From assembly GCF_022637555.1 (NCBI RefSeq), contig NZ_CP093342.1, positions 1,116,001-1,180,000 of the forward strand: 64,000 nucleotides of DNA, given 5' to 3'. Below the pieces are notes generated by a model. It was not told the DNA's origin, did not search any database, and worked only from the letters and a program-made list of their open reading frames with translations. Below are positions 25,870 to 34,741 of this stretch, in pieces (the stretch's first letter is position 1; the number at the start of each line of letters is the position of its first letter). A program made the translations under genes and the position numbers. The stretch is from Microbacterium sp. H1-D42. GTDB lineage: Bacteria; Actinomycetota; Actinomycetes; Actinomycetales; Microbacteriaceae.

Positions 25870-27462
25870 ATGCCCGCAGGCGATTCCTTCTACATCACCA
25901 CGCCCATCTACTACCCCTCCGATGTGCCGCACATCGGCCACGGGTACACGACGGTGGCCGTCGACACGCTGTCGCGCTGGCACCGCCAGGCAGGTGATGA
26001 CACCTGGATGCTCACCGGAACCGACGAGCACGGCCAGAAGATGCTCCGCGCCGCTGCGGCGAACAACGTCACTCCGCAGGAGTGGGTCGACCGGCTGGTC
26101 GGCGAGAGCTGGTTCCCGCTGCTGAAGACGCTCGACGTCGCCAACGACGATTTCATCCGCACAACGCAGGAGCGGCATGAGACCAACGTGCAGGTGTTCT
26201 TCCAGAAGCTGTACGACGCGGGCTACATCTACGCCGGCGAGTACGAGGCGCTGTACTGCGTGGGCTGTGAGGAGTTCAAGCCCGAGTCCGAGATCGTCGA
26301 CGGCACCGGACCCTTCGAGGGGCTGAAGGTCTGCGCGATCCACTCCAAGCCGCTGGAGCTGCTGCAGGAGAAGAACTACTTCTTCAAGCTCAGCGAGTTC
26401 CAGGACCGTCTGCTCGAGCTCTACAAGACCGAGCCCGACTTCGTGCGCCCCGACTCGGCGCGCAACGAGGTCATCTCGTTCGTCAGCCAGGGCCTGAAGG
26501 ATCTCTCCATCTCGCGCTCGACCTTCGACTGGGGCATCCCGCTGCCGTGGGACGAGTCGCATGTCATCTACGTGTGGGTCGACGCGCTGCTGAACTACGC
26601 CACCGCCGTCGGCTACGGCGCCGATGAGGCCGAGTTCGCGCGCCGCTGGCCGGCGTACCACGTGGTCGGCAAGGACATCCTGCGCTTCCACGCCGTGATC
26701 TGGCCGGCCATGCTGATGGCCGCAGGCGTCGATGTGCCCAAGGGCGTCTTCGCACACGGCTGGCTGCTGGTCGGCGGCGAGAAGATGTCGAAGTCGAAGC
26801 TCACCGGCATCGCGCCGACCGAGATCACTGACGTGTTCGGCTCGGACGCGTACCGCTACTACTTCCTGTCGGCGATCGCGTTCGGCCAGGACGGCTCGTT
26901 CTCGTGGGAGGACCTGTCGGCCCGCTACCAGGCCGAGCTCGCGAACGGCTTCGGCAACCTCGCCTCGCGTACCGTCGCGATGATCGAGAAGTACTTCGAC
27001 GGCGTCGTTCCCGCTGCCGCCGAGTACACCGAGCGCGACCTCGAGATCCAGAAGACCGTTGCGGATGCCGCGACGGCGGCGGATGCTGCCATCGAGCAGT
27101 TCCGGATCGATGAGGCCATCGACGCGATCTGGAAGATCGTCGACGAGCTGAACCACTACATCACCGAGAACGAGCCGTGGGCACTGGCCAAGCAGGCAGA
27201 CAGCGGTGACGAGGCTCAGCGTGACCGCCTCGGCACCGTGCTGTACACCTGCGCCGAGGGCCTGCGCGCCCTCGCTGTGCTGCTCTCGCCGGTGATGCCG
27301 CAGTCGACCGCGAAGCTGTGGGATGCCCTCGGCGTCGAAGGCTCGCTGGGTGCGCTCACGGCGCAGCCGATCCGCGAGGCCGGTGGTTGGGGTGCGCTGA
27401 AGTCCGGCACGCAGGTCTCGAAGCTCGCGCCGCTGTTCCCGCGGGTGGAGCAGACCGCCTGA
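25870..27462 (+). CDS. metG: methionyl-tRNA synthetase
   Basis: A 530-residue class I aminoacyl-tRNA synthetase that charges tRNA-Met. The HIGH motif is at residues 21-24 (VPHIGHGYT), one CxxC zinc-like knuckle lies in YCVGCEEF, and KMSKS is at about 305-309. The shortish length and single CxxC are those of the compact actinobacterial type, with no C-terminal tRNA-binding extension. The gene is followed after 10 bases by TatD, a common actinobacterial arrangement. Confidence 0.95.
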   Translation: MPAGDSFYITTPIYYPSDVPHIGHGYTTVAVDTLSRWHRQAGDDTWMLTGTDEHGQKMLRAAAANNVTPQEWVDRLVGESWFPLLKTLDVANDDFIRTTQERHETNVQVFFQKLYDAGYIYAGEYEALYCVGCEEFKPESEIVDGTGPFEGLKVCAIHSKPLELLQEKNYFFKLSEFQDRLLELYKTEPDFVRPDSARNEVISFVSQGLKDLSISRSTFDWGIPLPWDESHVIYVWVDALLNYATAVGYGADEAEFARRWPAYHVVGKDILRFHAVIWPAMLMAAGVDVPKGVFAHGWLLVGGEKMSKSKLTGIAPTEITDVFGSDAYRYYFLSAIAFGQDGSFSWEDLSARYQAELANGFGNLASRTVAMIEKYFDGVVPAAAEYTERDLEIQKTVADAATAADAAIEQFRIDEAIDAIWKIVDELNHYITENEPWALAKQADSGDEAQRDRLGTVLYTCAEGLRALAVLLSPVMPQSTAKLWDALGVEGSLGALTAQPIREAGGWGALKSGTQVSKLAPLFPRVEQTA

Positions 27463-27472
27463 GCGCGCGGAT

Positions 27473-28351
27473 ATGAGCGAGAAGTACGTTCAGGCGCGCT
27501 CCACTGACGGACGCAAGGATCTGCGGTATCCGGCGGCTCCAGAGCCGCTGGCCGTCCCCGTCTACGACAACCACGCGCACCTCGAGATCACTGACGGCGT
27601 CGAACCGCTCACCTTGAAGGAGCAGCTCGATCGCGCGGCGGAGGTCGGCATCGCCGGCGTCGTGCAGGCCTCAGGTGACATCGAGTCGTCTCGCTGGGCG
27701 GTGGATGCTGCAGCATCCGACTCCCGCGTGCTCGCGGCCGTCGCGATCCACCCCAACGATGCGCCGGCGTATGCGTCGGAGGGTCGCCTCGACGAGGCGA
27801 TCGCGGTGATCGACGAGCTTGCGGCACATCCGCGCACCCGCGCGATCGGCGAGACAGGATTGGACTACTTCCGCACCGACGAACCTGGGCGCCCCGAGCA
27901 GCACGAGTCGTTCGAGGCGCACATCGCACTCGCCAAGAAGCACGGCATCGCCATGCAGATCCACGACCGCGATGCGCACGACGACGTCCTCGAGACCTTG
28001 CGGCGCGTCGGTGCGCCCGAGCGCACGGTGTTCCACTGCTTCTCGGGCGATGAGCAGATGGCGAGGATCGCGGGCGATGCCGGGTACTACCTCTCGTTTG
28101 CCGGCAACGTCACGTTCAAGAACGCCCAGAACCTGCGCGACGCGCTTGCCGTGACGCCGCGCGATCGCATCCTCGTCGAGACGGATGCCCCGTTCCTCAC
28201 GCCCGCGCCGCTGCGCGGCCGCCCCAACGCGCCGTACCTGGTTCCCATCACCGTGCGGTTCATGGCCGCCGAGCTCGGCATGGACGTGGACGAGCTGAGC
28301 ACGCAGCTCGCCGTCAACACCCTGGCGGTCTACGGCGAGTTCAGCGACTGA
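27473..28351 (+). CDS. tatD: TatD family metal-dependent hydrolase
   Basis: A 292-residue TIM-barrel hydrolase. It has the metal-binding HxH near residue 30 (YDNHAHLE), GETGLDYF, a histidine in IHDRDAHDD, HCFSG, and the terminal ETDAPFL. TatD proteins are metal-dependent DNases or deacylases thought to act in quality control of D-aminoacyl-tRNA or DNA. It is ten bases downstream of metG and probably cotranscribed with it. Confidence 0.9.
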   Translation: MSEKYVQARSTDGRKDLRYPAAPEPLAVPVYDNHAHLEITDGVEPLTLKEQLDRAAEVGIAGVVQASGDIESSRWAVDAAASDSRVLAAVAIHPNDAPAYASEGRLDEAIAVIDELAAHPRTRAIGETGLDYFRTDEPGRPEQHESFEAHIALAKKHGIAMQIHDRDAHDDVLETLRRVGAPERTVFHCFSGDEQMARIAGDAGYYLSFAGNVTFKNAQNLRDALAVTPRDRILVETDAPFLTPAPLRGRPNAPYLVPITVRFMAAELGMDVDELSTQLAVNTLAVYGEFSD

Positions 28352-28375
28352 CACGGTCGCCGCTACTCTGGCCGG

Positions 28376-28960
28376 GTGCGCTTTCTCGATGAGATCACCC
28401 TGCAAGACGACTTCGTGCGGCTCGAGCCGCTGAATCCCGCGCACGAGGAAGACCTCGCGCGCGCCGCGGCGACGCTCTCGCACGCCTGGTACACCTCGGT
28501 TCCGGATAGCGCGGGCGTGCCGGCAGAGATCCAGCGGCGACTCGCACTTCGCGATTCGGGCATGATGAACCCCTTCGCGGTGCGGCGGCTGTCGACCGGC
28601 GAGGTCGTCGGGATGACGACGTACTGCAACGTCGATCAGCCCAACCGCCGCGTCGAGATCGGCTACACCTGGCTCGGCGCCGGTGCGCACGGAACCGAGG
28701 TCAATCCGGCGATGAAGCGACTCATGCTCGCGCATGCCTTCGACGCCTGCGACGCGATCGCAGTGGTCTTCATGACGCACTTCCACAATCGGCAGTCGCG
28801 CGCGGCAATCGAACGCCTCGGCGCCAAGCTCGACGGTGTGCTGCGCAACCATCGGATCATGTCGGACGGGTCACTGCGCGACACCGTCGCCTACTCGCTG
28901 CTCCCGCATGAGTGGCCGGCAGCGCGCAACGCGCTGGATGCGCGGCTGGCGCGCTATTGA
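28376..28960 (+). CDS. GNAT family N-acetyltransferase
   Basis: A 194-residue protein of the RimJ/RimL-like GNAT group. The pattern LQDDFVRLEPLNPAHEEDL at the N-terminus, VEIGYTWLGAGAHGTEVNPAMKRL for the acetyl-CoA loop, and NRQSRAAIERLGAKLDG are typical. The acceptor (protein N-terminus or small molecule) is unknown. The GTG at 28376 has TACTCT six bases upstream, giving it its own promoter despite the short gap after tatD. Confidence 0.8.
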   Translation: MRFLDEITLQDDFVRLEPLNPAHEEDLARAAATLSHAWYTSVPDSAGVPAEIQRRLALRDSGMMNPFAVRRLSTGEVVGMTTYCNVDQPNRRVEIGYTWLGAGAHGTEVNPAMKRLMLAHAFDACDAIAVVFMTHFHNRQSRAAIERLGAKLDGVLRNHRIMSDGSLRDTVAYSLLPHEWPAARNALDARLARY

Positions 28961-28967
28961 GCGCGCC
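28948..28967. terminator. bidirectional hairpin between the GNAT and MFS genes
   Basis: GGCGCGCT (28948-28955) and AGCGCGCC (28960-28967) form a perfect 8-bp stem with a four-base loop. The GNAT stop codon TGA (28958-28960) runs from the loop into the first base of the right arm, and the MFS stop is three bases beyond. It suits both converging transcripts. Confidence 0.6.
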
Positions 28968-28969
28968 TT

Positions 28970-30262
28970 CTACCGAGCCGTGTCCGGCGTGCCGCCGGGC
29001 TGCGTCTGGATCGATCCGGTCTCGGTCAGCACCGGCTTCGCGTTCACGATGTGCGAGATCGGCTTCCACACCAGCACCAGGGTGATCGCCGCGCCGACGA
29101 ACGCGAACCACCACGGGGCGGTGAGACCCCACACCTCGGCGATAACGCCGCCGAGTGCCTGGCCGATGACCATGCCGCCGAACACGCCCACCATGTTCAC
29201 CGAGGCGATGCGCCCCTGCAGCTCCTGCGGCACCAGGCGCTGGCGGACCGTGGTCGAGATCGTGCCCCAGATGAACGCGTAGAAGCCGAAGAACAGCATG
29301 ATCACCAGCGCCACCCAGCCGATCGTGGTGAGCGCGAACGCGAGGTGCATCAGCACCTCGAGCGACAGGCAGACGCGCATCATCGTCGCGAACGAGATGT
29401 GCCGCTCCAGCCACCCGAAGCTGAATGTGGCCAGCAGGCCACCGGCGGCGGATGCCGTCGTCAGTGCTCCGAAGCCGACGGCGCCCATGTTCAGATGCTC
29501 GGTCGCGTACAGCACCAGCACGCCCCAGGGCGCGGCCCAGGTGATGTTGAAGAGCAGGATGATCGCCACCAGCATCCGCACAGGCGGATTGCGCCACAGC
29601 CAGCGGATGCCCTCGGCGATGTCGGTGTGCACGGCGGGCTTCTTGTCGGCGCCTTCGCGCGGCGGCACCGGCGTCGCCGCCATCCGCGACACGAGCACGA
29701 TCGCCATCACGACGCAGAGCACCTCGAGCAGGAACGGCCACGCCGCTCCTGCCGCGAACAGGAACGCGCCGAGCGGGGGCCCTGCGAACTGGTTCGCCAC
29801 CAGATAACCCGCCTGCAGCCGAGCGTTGCCGACGCCGAGATCAGCGGGCTTGACGAGCATGGGCAGCAGGGTGCTGGCCGCGGTGTCGACGAACACCTCG
29901 GCGGTGCCGTACAGGAAGGCGACCGCGAGGACGATCCAGATGTTCGCGGTGCCGGTGAGCAGGAAGACGACGAGGGCCGTGAGCACGATGGCGCGTCCGG
30001 CATTGGCGAACATGACCAGCCGGCGGCGATCGAAGCGGTCGGCGATGGCACCGGCATGCAGGCCGAACAGCAGCCAGGGGAGGAACTGCATGACGGCGCC
30101 GGAGGCCACCAGGATCGGCGAGGAGGTCATCGACGCGATCAGCAGAGGAGCAGCCGCCAGGGCGACGCCGTCGCCGATGTTGCTGGTCCACGAGGACGCC
30201 AGCAGCCAGCGGAAGTCGCGCCCCATGCGGCGCGGCGCGATGAGCTCTCCCAATGAAGTCAC
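28970..30262 (-). CDS. MFS transporter (DHA3-like)
   Basis: A 430-residue major-facilitator protein with about 12 membrane segments and the motif GAIADRFDRRRLV between helices 2 and 3. It is closest to the DHA3/enterobactin-exporter-like group that exports drugs or siderophores; substrate unknown. A longer reading to 30529 is possible, but the GTG at 30262 is preferred because TAAGAT (30270-30275, minus strand) lies seven bases upstream. It is divergent from rsmA. Confidence 0.85.
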   Translation of the reverse strand: MTSLGELIAPRRMGRDFRWLLASSWTSNIGDGVALAAAPLLIASMTSSPILVASGAVMQFLPWLLFGLHAGAIADRFDRRRLVMFANAGRAIVLTALVVFLLTGTANIWIVLAVAFLYGTAEVFVDTAASTLLPMLVKPADLGVGNARLQAGYLVANQFAGPPLGAFLFAAGAAWPFLLEVLCVVMAIVLVSRMAATPVPPREGADKKPAVHTDIAEGIRWLWRNPPVRMLVAIILLFNITWAAPWGVLVLYATEHLNMGAVGFGALTTASAAGGLLATFSFGWLERHISFATMMRVCLSLEVLMHLAFALTTIGWVALVIMLFFGFYAFIWGTISTTVRQRLVPQELQGRIASVNMVGVFGGMVIGQALGGVIAEVWGLTAPWWFAFVGAAITLVLVWKPISHIVNAKPVLTETGSIQTQPGGTPDTAR

Positions 30263-30308
30263 CCGGTCGATCTTAGGGTCAGCCACCGACATACGCGAGA
30301 ATGGACGC

Positions 30309-31190
30309 ATGACCGTCTCACTGCTCGGCGCCACCGAGATCCGCAGGCTTGCCGCCGAGCTCGACGTCACCCCCACCAAGAAGCTGGGGCAGAACTTCGT
30401 CGTCGACGCGAACACCGTCCGCAAGATCGTGCACGCAGCAGGTGTGCAGCCGGGGGAGCGGGTCGTCGAGATCGGTCCAGGGCTCGGGTCGCTGACGCTG
30501 GCGATCCTCGAGGCGGGGGCATCGGTCACCGCCGTCGAGATCGATCACCGCCTCGCCGAGCGCCTGCCGCAGACCGCCGCCGAGCGCGGTGTCGCCGAAG
30601 GCGCCCTCACCGTGGTGGATGCTGACGCGATGCGCGTCACCGAGCTGCCGGGCGACCCCACGATCCTCGTCGCGAATCTGCCGTACAACGTCTCGGTGCC
30701 GGTGCTGCTGCATTTCCTGGAGACGTTCCCCGCTCTGCAGCGCGGCGTGGTGATGGTGCAGGCCGAGGTCGCCGAGCGCTTGGCTGCGAAGCCCGGCTCG
30801 AAGATCTACGGCACCCCGAGCGTGAAGGCCGCCTGGTACGGACCGTGGCAGCTGCGCGGCACCGTCTCGCGACAGGTGTTCTGGCCGGTGCCGAACGTCG
30901 ACAGCCTGCTGGTCGGGTTCGTGCGCGACGATGAGCCGCGCGGCAGTGAGGATGAGCGCCGACGCACCTTCCAGATCGTGGATGCCGCATTCAACCAGCG
31001 CCGCAAGATGCTGCGCCAGGCGCTGTCCGGCATCTTCGGGAGCTCTGCGGCAGCATCCGACGTCCTGGAATCCGCCGGCGTCGCGCCGACGGCCCGCGGC
31101 GAGGACCTCACGGTCGATGACTACCACCGCATCGCCCTCGTCGCGCCAGCGTCGCCGGCCGCGGCTGATCCGGATAGCCTGGCATCGTGA
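30309..31190 (+). CDS. rsmA: 16S rRNA (adenine1518/1519-N6)-dimethyltransferase
   Basis: A 293-residue RsmA (KsgA). GQNFVVDANTVRKIV, VVEIGPGLGSLTLAIL (SAM loop) and VANLPYNVSVP (the NLPY catalytic motif) are all present, with the helical C-terminal domain. It dimethylates two adenines near the 3' end of 16S rRNA, a late step in 30S assembly. GAGAAT lies six bases before the ATG. Its stop overlaps the next gene by four bases (GTGA). Confidence 0.95.
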   Translation: MTVSLLGATEIRRLAAELDVTPTKKLGQNFVVDANTVRKIVHAAGVQPGERVVEIGPGLGSLTLAILEAGASVTAVEIDHRLAERLPQTAAERGVAEGALTVVDADAMRVTELPGDPTILVANLPYNVSVPVLLHFLETFPALQRGVVMVQAEVAERLAAKPGSKIYGTPSVKAAWYGPWQLRGTVSRQVFWPVPNVDSLLVGFVRDDEPRGSEDERRRTFQIVDAAFNQRRKMLRQALSGIFGSSAAASDVLESAGVAPTARGEDLTVDDYHRIALVAPASPAAADPDSLAS

Positions 31191-32251
31191 CCGAACCCCG
31201 CTTCCGCCCTGACGCCCCCGAGATCCACCGCCCGTACGTCGCGGCAGCCGATCGCTACCAGCGCTTCGCCTACCGCCAGGTGGGCTCATCGGGACTGTAC
31301 CTGCCGCCGATCTCGCTCGGCCTGTGGTGGAACTTCGGCGACAACATCCCGCTCGACAACCAGCGCGCCCTGCTGCGTCACGCTTTCGACAACGGGATCA
31401 CGCACTTCGATCTGGCCAACAACTACGGTCCGCCGTACGGCTCGGCCGAGAAGAACTTCGGGCGTATCTACGCCGAGGACTTCGCCCCGTACCGTGACGA
31501 GCTGATCATCTCGTCGAAGGCCGGCTGGGACATGTGGCCGGGGCCGTACGGCGACCTTGGCAGCCGCAAGTACATCCTCGCCAGCGCCGAGCAGTCGCTC
31601 ACCCGCATGGGGCTCGACTACGTCGACATCTTCTACTCGCACCGCGTCGACCCGGTGACGCCAGTGGAGGAGACCATCGGGGCGCTCGACACGCTCGTGC
31701 GCCAGGGCAAGGCCCTGTACGTCGGCATCTCGTCCTACAGCCCAGAGCGCACCGAGGCCGCGATCGCGGTGGCGCGTGACCTCGGCACGCCGCTGGTCAT
31801 CCACCAGCCGTCGTACTCGATCCTGAACCGCTGGGTCGAGGATGGTCTGACCGATGTGCTGCGGGCCGAGGGCGTCGGTGCGATCGCCTTCACGCCGCTC
31901 GCTCAGGGGCTGCTCACCGGCAAGTACCTCGCCGACGGGACCGCCGAGCGCGCCCAGAAGCGCGGATCGCTCTCGGACAAGCCGCTCTCGGACGAGGGGT
32001 TGGCGGTGCTGCGCGGACTGAACGAGATCGCAGCCGACCGCGGGCAGACTCTCGCGCAGATGGCGCTGCAGTGGACGCTGCGCGACCCCGTGGTCGTCTC
32101 GGCACTGATCGGCGCCTCGCGACCGGAGCAGCTCGACGAGAACATCGCGGCCGTGAACGGCCCGGCTTTCACCGACGAGGAGCTCACCGCGATCGACGCG
32201 CTCTCGCACGGCATCGACGTCAACCTGTGGTCCGTCTCGTCGGACCTGTGA
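31187..32251 (+). CDS. aldo/keto reductase, L-glyceraldehyde-3-phosphate reductase type
   Basis: A 354-residue AKR of the YghZ/Gpr (AKR14) type, which detoxifies L-glyceraldehyde 3-phosphate or other aldehydes with NADPH. Visible features are the long N-terminal YRQVGSSGLYLPPISLGLWWNFG, catalytic Asp and Tyr in HFDLANNYGP, Lys in ISSKAGWDMW, and His in YSHRVD. It overlaps rsmA by four bases but also has its own -10 TAGCCT six bases upstream of the GTG. It interrupts the usual rsmA-ispE neighbourhood. Confidence 0.9.
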   Translation: MTEPRFRPDAPEIHRPYVAAADRYQRFAYRQVGSSGLYLPPISLGLWWNFGDNIPLDNQRALLRHAFDNGITHFDLANNYGPPYGSAEKNFGRIYAEDFAPYRDELIISSKAGWDMWPGPYGDLGSRKYILASAEQSLTRMGLDYVDIFYSHRVDPVTPVEETIGALDTLVRQGKALYVGISSYSPERTEAAIAVARDLGTPLVIHQPSYSILNRWVEDGLTDVLRAEGVGAIAFTPLAQGLLTGKYLADGTAERAQKRGSLSDKPLSDEGLAVLRGLNEIAADRGQTLAQMALQWTLRDPVVVSALIGASRPEQLDENIAAVNGPAFTDEELTAIDALSHGIDVNLWSVSSDL

Positions 32252-32267
32252 CACTCATCGGCAGATC

Positions 32268-33200
32268 GTGAGCAACGCGTACCGATCGGTTGCCGTGCAT
32301 GTGCGCGCGCCCGGCAAGATCAACGTCTACCTCGGCGTCGGCCCGCGGCACGATGACGGCTATCACGCCCTCGCGACCGTGTTCCAGGCTGTTTCGCTGT
32401 ACGAGGACGTCTACGCGCACCCCTCGGACGGCTTCTCGCTCGAGGTCTACGGCGAGGTCGACGTCACGGACGTGCCCACCGACGACCGCAACCTCGCGAT
32501 GCGCGCCGCGAAGCTGCTCGCCCAGACTGCTGGAGTGACGGCGGGCGTGCACCTGGAGATCCGCAAGGGCGTGCCGGTCGCCGGCGGGATGGGCGGCGGG
32601 TCGGCAGATGCCGCGGCGGCGTTGGTGGCCTGCGACGCGCTCTGGGGCACCGAGCTCGGACCCCTCAGGCTGCACGAGCTGGCCGCACGACTCGGCGCCG
32701 ACGTGCCGTTCGCCCTGCACGGTGGCACGGCACTCGGTGCCGGTCGCGGTGACGAGCTCACCCCGGCCCTGGCCAGAGGACGCTTCGACTGGGTGCTGGT
32801 CACCAGCGAGCAGGGCCTGTCGACGCCGGAGATCTACGGTCGCCTCGACGCGCTGCGCGCGCACGGCGAAGCGCTGGCCGACGACCCGCCGATGTCGCTC
32901 GAGGTGCCGATCGCGGTGCTGCAGGCGCTGCGCGCGGGGGATGCCACTGGTCTTGCTCCGGTGATGTTCAACGATCTGGAGCGTGCGGCTGTGGACGGTC
33001 GTCCCGACCTCGAGCTCGCGCTCGCAGACGGCGTGCGCTTCGGTGCGCTGTCCGGCATCGTCTCGGGATCCGGTCCGACGATCGCATTCCTGTGCGGTGG
33101 TCCCGAGATCGCGCGCACCGTGCAGCAGGAGCTGCAGGCCACTGGGCACACGGCCCTGCACGTGCACGGCCCGGTCGCCGGCGCGCAGCTCATAGGCTGA
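32268..33200 (+). CDS. ispE: 4-diphosphocytidyl-2-C-methyl-D-erythritol kinase
   Basis: A 310-residue GHMP kinase of the MEP isoprenoid pathway that phosphorylates CDP-ME. The N-terminal VRAPGKINVYLGVGPRHDDGYH and the ATP loop PVAGGMGGGSADAAAALVA are clear, with a C-terminal GSGPTIAFL motif. It starts with a GTG 16 bases after the aldo/keto reductase gene and is probably cotranscribed with it and rsmA. Confidence 0.95.
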   Translation: MSNAYRSVAVHVRAPGKINVYLGVGPRHDDGYHALATVFQAVSLYEDVYAHPSDGFSLEVYGEVDVTDVPTDDRNLAMRAAKLLAQTAGVTAGVHLEIRKGVPVAGGMGGGSADAAAALVACDALWGTELGPLRLHELAARLGADVPFALHGGTALGAGRGDELTPALARGRFDWVLVTSEQGLSTPEIYGRLDALRAHGEALADDPPMSLEVPIAVLQALRAGDATGLAPVMFNDLERAAVDGRPDLELALADGVRFGALSGIVSGSGPTIAFLCGGPEIARTVQQELQATGHTALHVHGPVAGAQLIG

Positions 33201-33217
33201 GCCAGGACGAACCGGGC

Positions 33218-33229
33218 GTTCGATCGAAC
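33218..33229. repeat. 12-bp palindrome GTTCGATCGAAC downstream of ispE
   Basis: A perfect palindrome within an 84-base gap, with CCGG on each side. It may be the stem of a terminator-like hairpin for the rsmA-ispE operon or a protein-binding site. No T-tract follows. Confidence 0.3.
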
Positions 33230-33284
33230 CGGGGTTCTGCGCCGGGGGTTGAGCCACGCCTGACCCTGCTGTGAAGATGGGGTG

Positions 33285-34676
33285 ATGGCAGCACGGAAGG
33301 GCTGGCGGGAGCGCATCGCCGGGGCGATCCACGTCGATCCGGCCGCGCGTCCCGAGACGCAGGCGATCCTCTCGATCGACGAGATGTACGCCCGTCGCGT
33401 CATCGAGCTGTCGATGCGCATCGCTGAAGCGCTGATCGCCGTCGGCGCGGCCGCCAACGAGGTGACGCTGTCGGCTTCGCGGGTGACGGCGGCGTATGGC
33501 ATCCGGCCGGTGCACGTCGACATCACCTTCAACTCGATCGCGGTGTCGTACCACGGGGGCGAATCCGACCTGCCGTTCACCCTGATCCGCGTCGTCCGCG
33601 CACCCGTCCCCGATCATTCCAAACTGCAGCAGCTGCAGGCGCTGGTCGTCGACATCGAGGCGGGGCTGGAACTCGATGAGGCGCGCATCCGCTTCCACGT
33701 GATCCGCCGCCTGCCGTTCCGCTACCGTCCCGCCGTCATCGTCCTGGCGCAGGGGCTGCTGGCGGTCGGCGTGTGCCTGCTCTACGGCAGTTCCTGGATC
33801 GTCACACTGGTCGCGTTCCTTGCTGCATGCTGCGCAGCGCTCGCGCAGCGGGCGATGGCACGGGCGCACGTGCCGTTCTTCTTCTCGCAGGCGGCCGGCG
33901 CGCTCGTCGTGACGGCGTTCGCCGCGGCGACGAACTGGCTGCGCGTGCACGACGTGGCGCTGTTCGAGGACGCCCAGCCCGGTGTGATCGTGGCTGCGGG
34001 GATCGTGATGATGCTGGCAGGGATGTCGGTGGTCGGCGCCGCGCAGGACGCCATCGACGGTTTCGCACTGACCGCAGGAGGCCGCATCCTCGATCTCGCG
34101 CTGCTCACGCTCGGAGTGGTGATCGGCATCGTCGGCGGTGTCGCACTCGCCCAGCGCCTCGGCGTCGGCTTCCCGCTGTCGACGGATCCGCCTGCACTCG
34201 GCCCGGTCGGCATGCAGTTCGTCGGCGTGGTCGTCATCGCCGTCTCGGTCGCGGTGTGGAACGGCGCCACCGCGCGCACGATCGTGGTGTCCGCTGTGCT
34301 GGGCGCGATCGCGTGGGGCGGATATCTCGCGGCTGTCGCAGGAGACATCGGCGTTCCGCTCGCCAGCGGGGTCGGGGCGCTGCTCGCCAGCTTCATCGGG
34401 ACCCTGATGGCGCACCGACTGCACGTGCCCTCGATCGCAGTGACCACCGCCGCGATCGTGCCGATGGTGCCGGGCTCAGTCGTCTATCGGGGCCTTCTCG
34501 GCGTCGTCGAGGCCGAGGACGATGTCATCAATCTGATGCTCAGCCTCTCGGACTTGCTGCAGGCGGGTGCGATCGGGCTGGCGCTGGCATCCGGCGCCTC
34601 GCTCGGTCTGTTCCTCGGTGCGCCGGTGCGTGACACGCTGCAGAGCGTGGTGCGCCGTCGCGGGCGCATCCGCTGA
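33285..34676 (+). CDS. threonine/serine exporter, ThrE family
   Basis: A 463-residue membrane protein. The N-terminal soluble region (about 30-140) carries the conserved VGAAANEVTLSASRVTAAYG and ITFNSIAVSYHGG segments of ThrE. About ten hydrophobic segments follow, with PMVPGSVVYRGLLG near the end, so both ThrE halves are fused in one chain, as in Corynebacterium. It would export L-threonine and L-serine using the proton gradient. Of the overlapping GTG (33282) and ATG (33285), the ATG is preferred because GAAGAT ends six bases before it. Confidence 0.85.
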   Translation: MAARKGWRERIAGAIHVDPAARPETQAILSIDEMYARRVIELSMRIAEALIAVGAAANEVTLSASRVTAAYGIRPVHVDITFNSIAVSYHGGESDLPFTLIRVVRAPVPDHSKLQQLQALVVDIEAGLELDEARIRFHVIRRLPFRYRPAVIVLAQGLLAVGVCLLYGSSWIVTLVAFLAACCAALAQRAMARAHVPFFFSQAAGALVVTAFAAATNWLRVHDVALFEDAQPGVIVAAGIVMMLAGMSVVGAAQDAIDGFALTAGGRILDLALLTLGVVIGIVGGVALAQRLGVGFPLSTDPPALGPVGMQFVGVVVIAVSVAVWNGATARTIVVSAVLGAIAWGGYLAAVAGDIGVPLASGVGALLASFIGTLMAHRLHVPSIAVTTAAIVPMVPGSVVYRGLLGVVEAEDDVINLMLSLSDLLQAGAIGLALASGASLGLFLGAPVRDTLQSVVRRRGRIR

Positions 34677-34741
34677 CCGGACCACCTCGCCCGGGTTCTG
34701 GCTCTGGGTGCGTCGGGTCCATCGGGGCATAGTCTCGATGC

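Noticed and set aside
25156..27156. 666-codon minus-strand frame across metG
   Set aside because: Only its last 185 codons (the lipoprotein, from 25713) have a signal peptide and promoter. The rest is antisense to metG.
32220..34424. 734-codon minus-strand frame across ispE and the ThrE gene
   Set aside because: Arg/His/Asp-rich shadow; the plus-strand genes have full motif sets.
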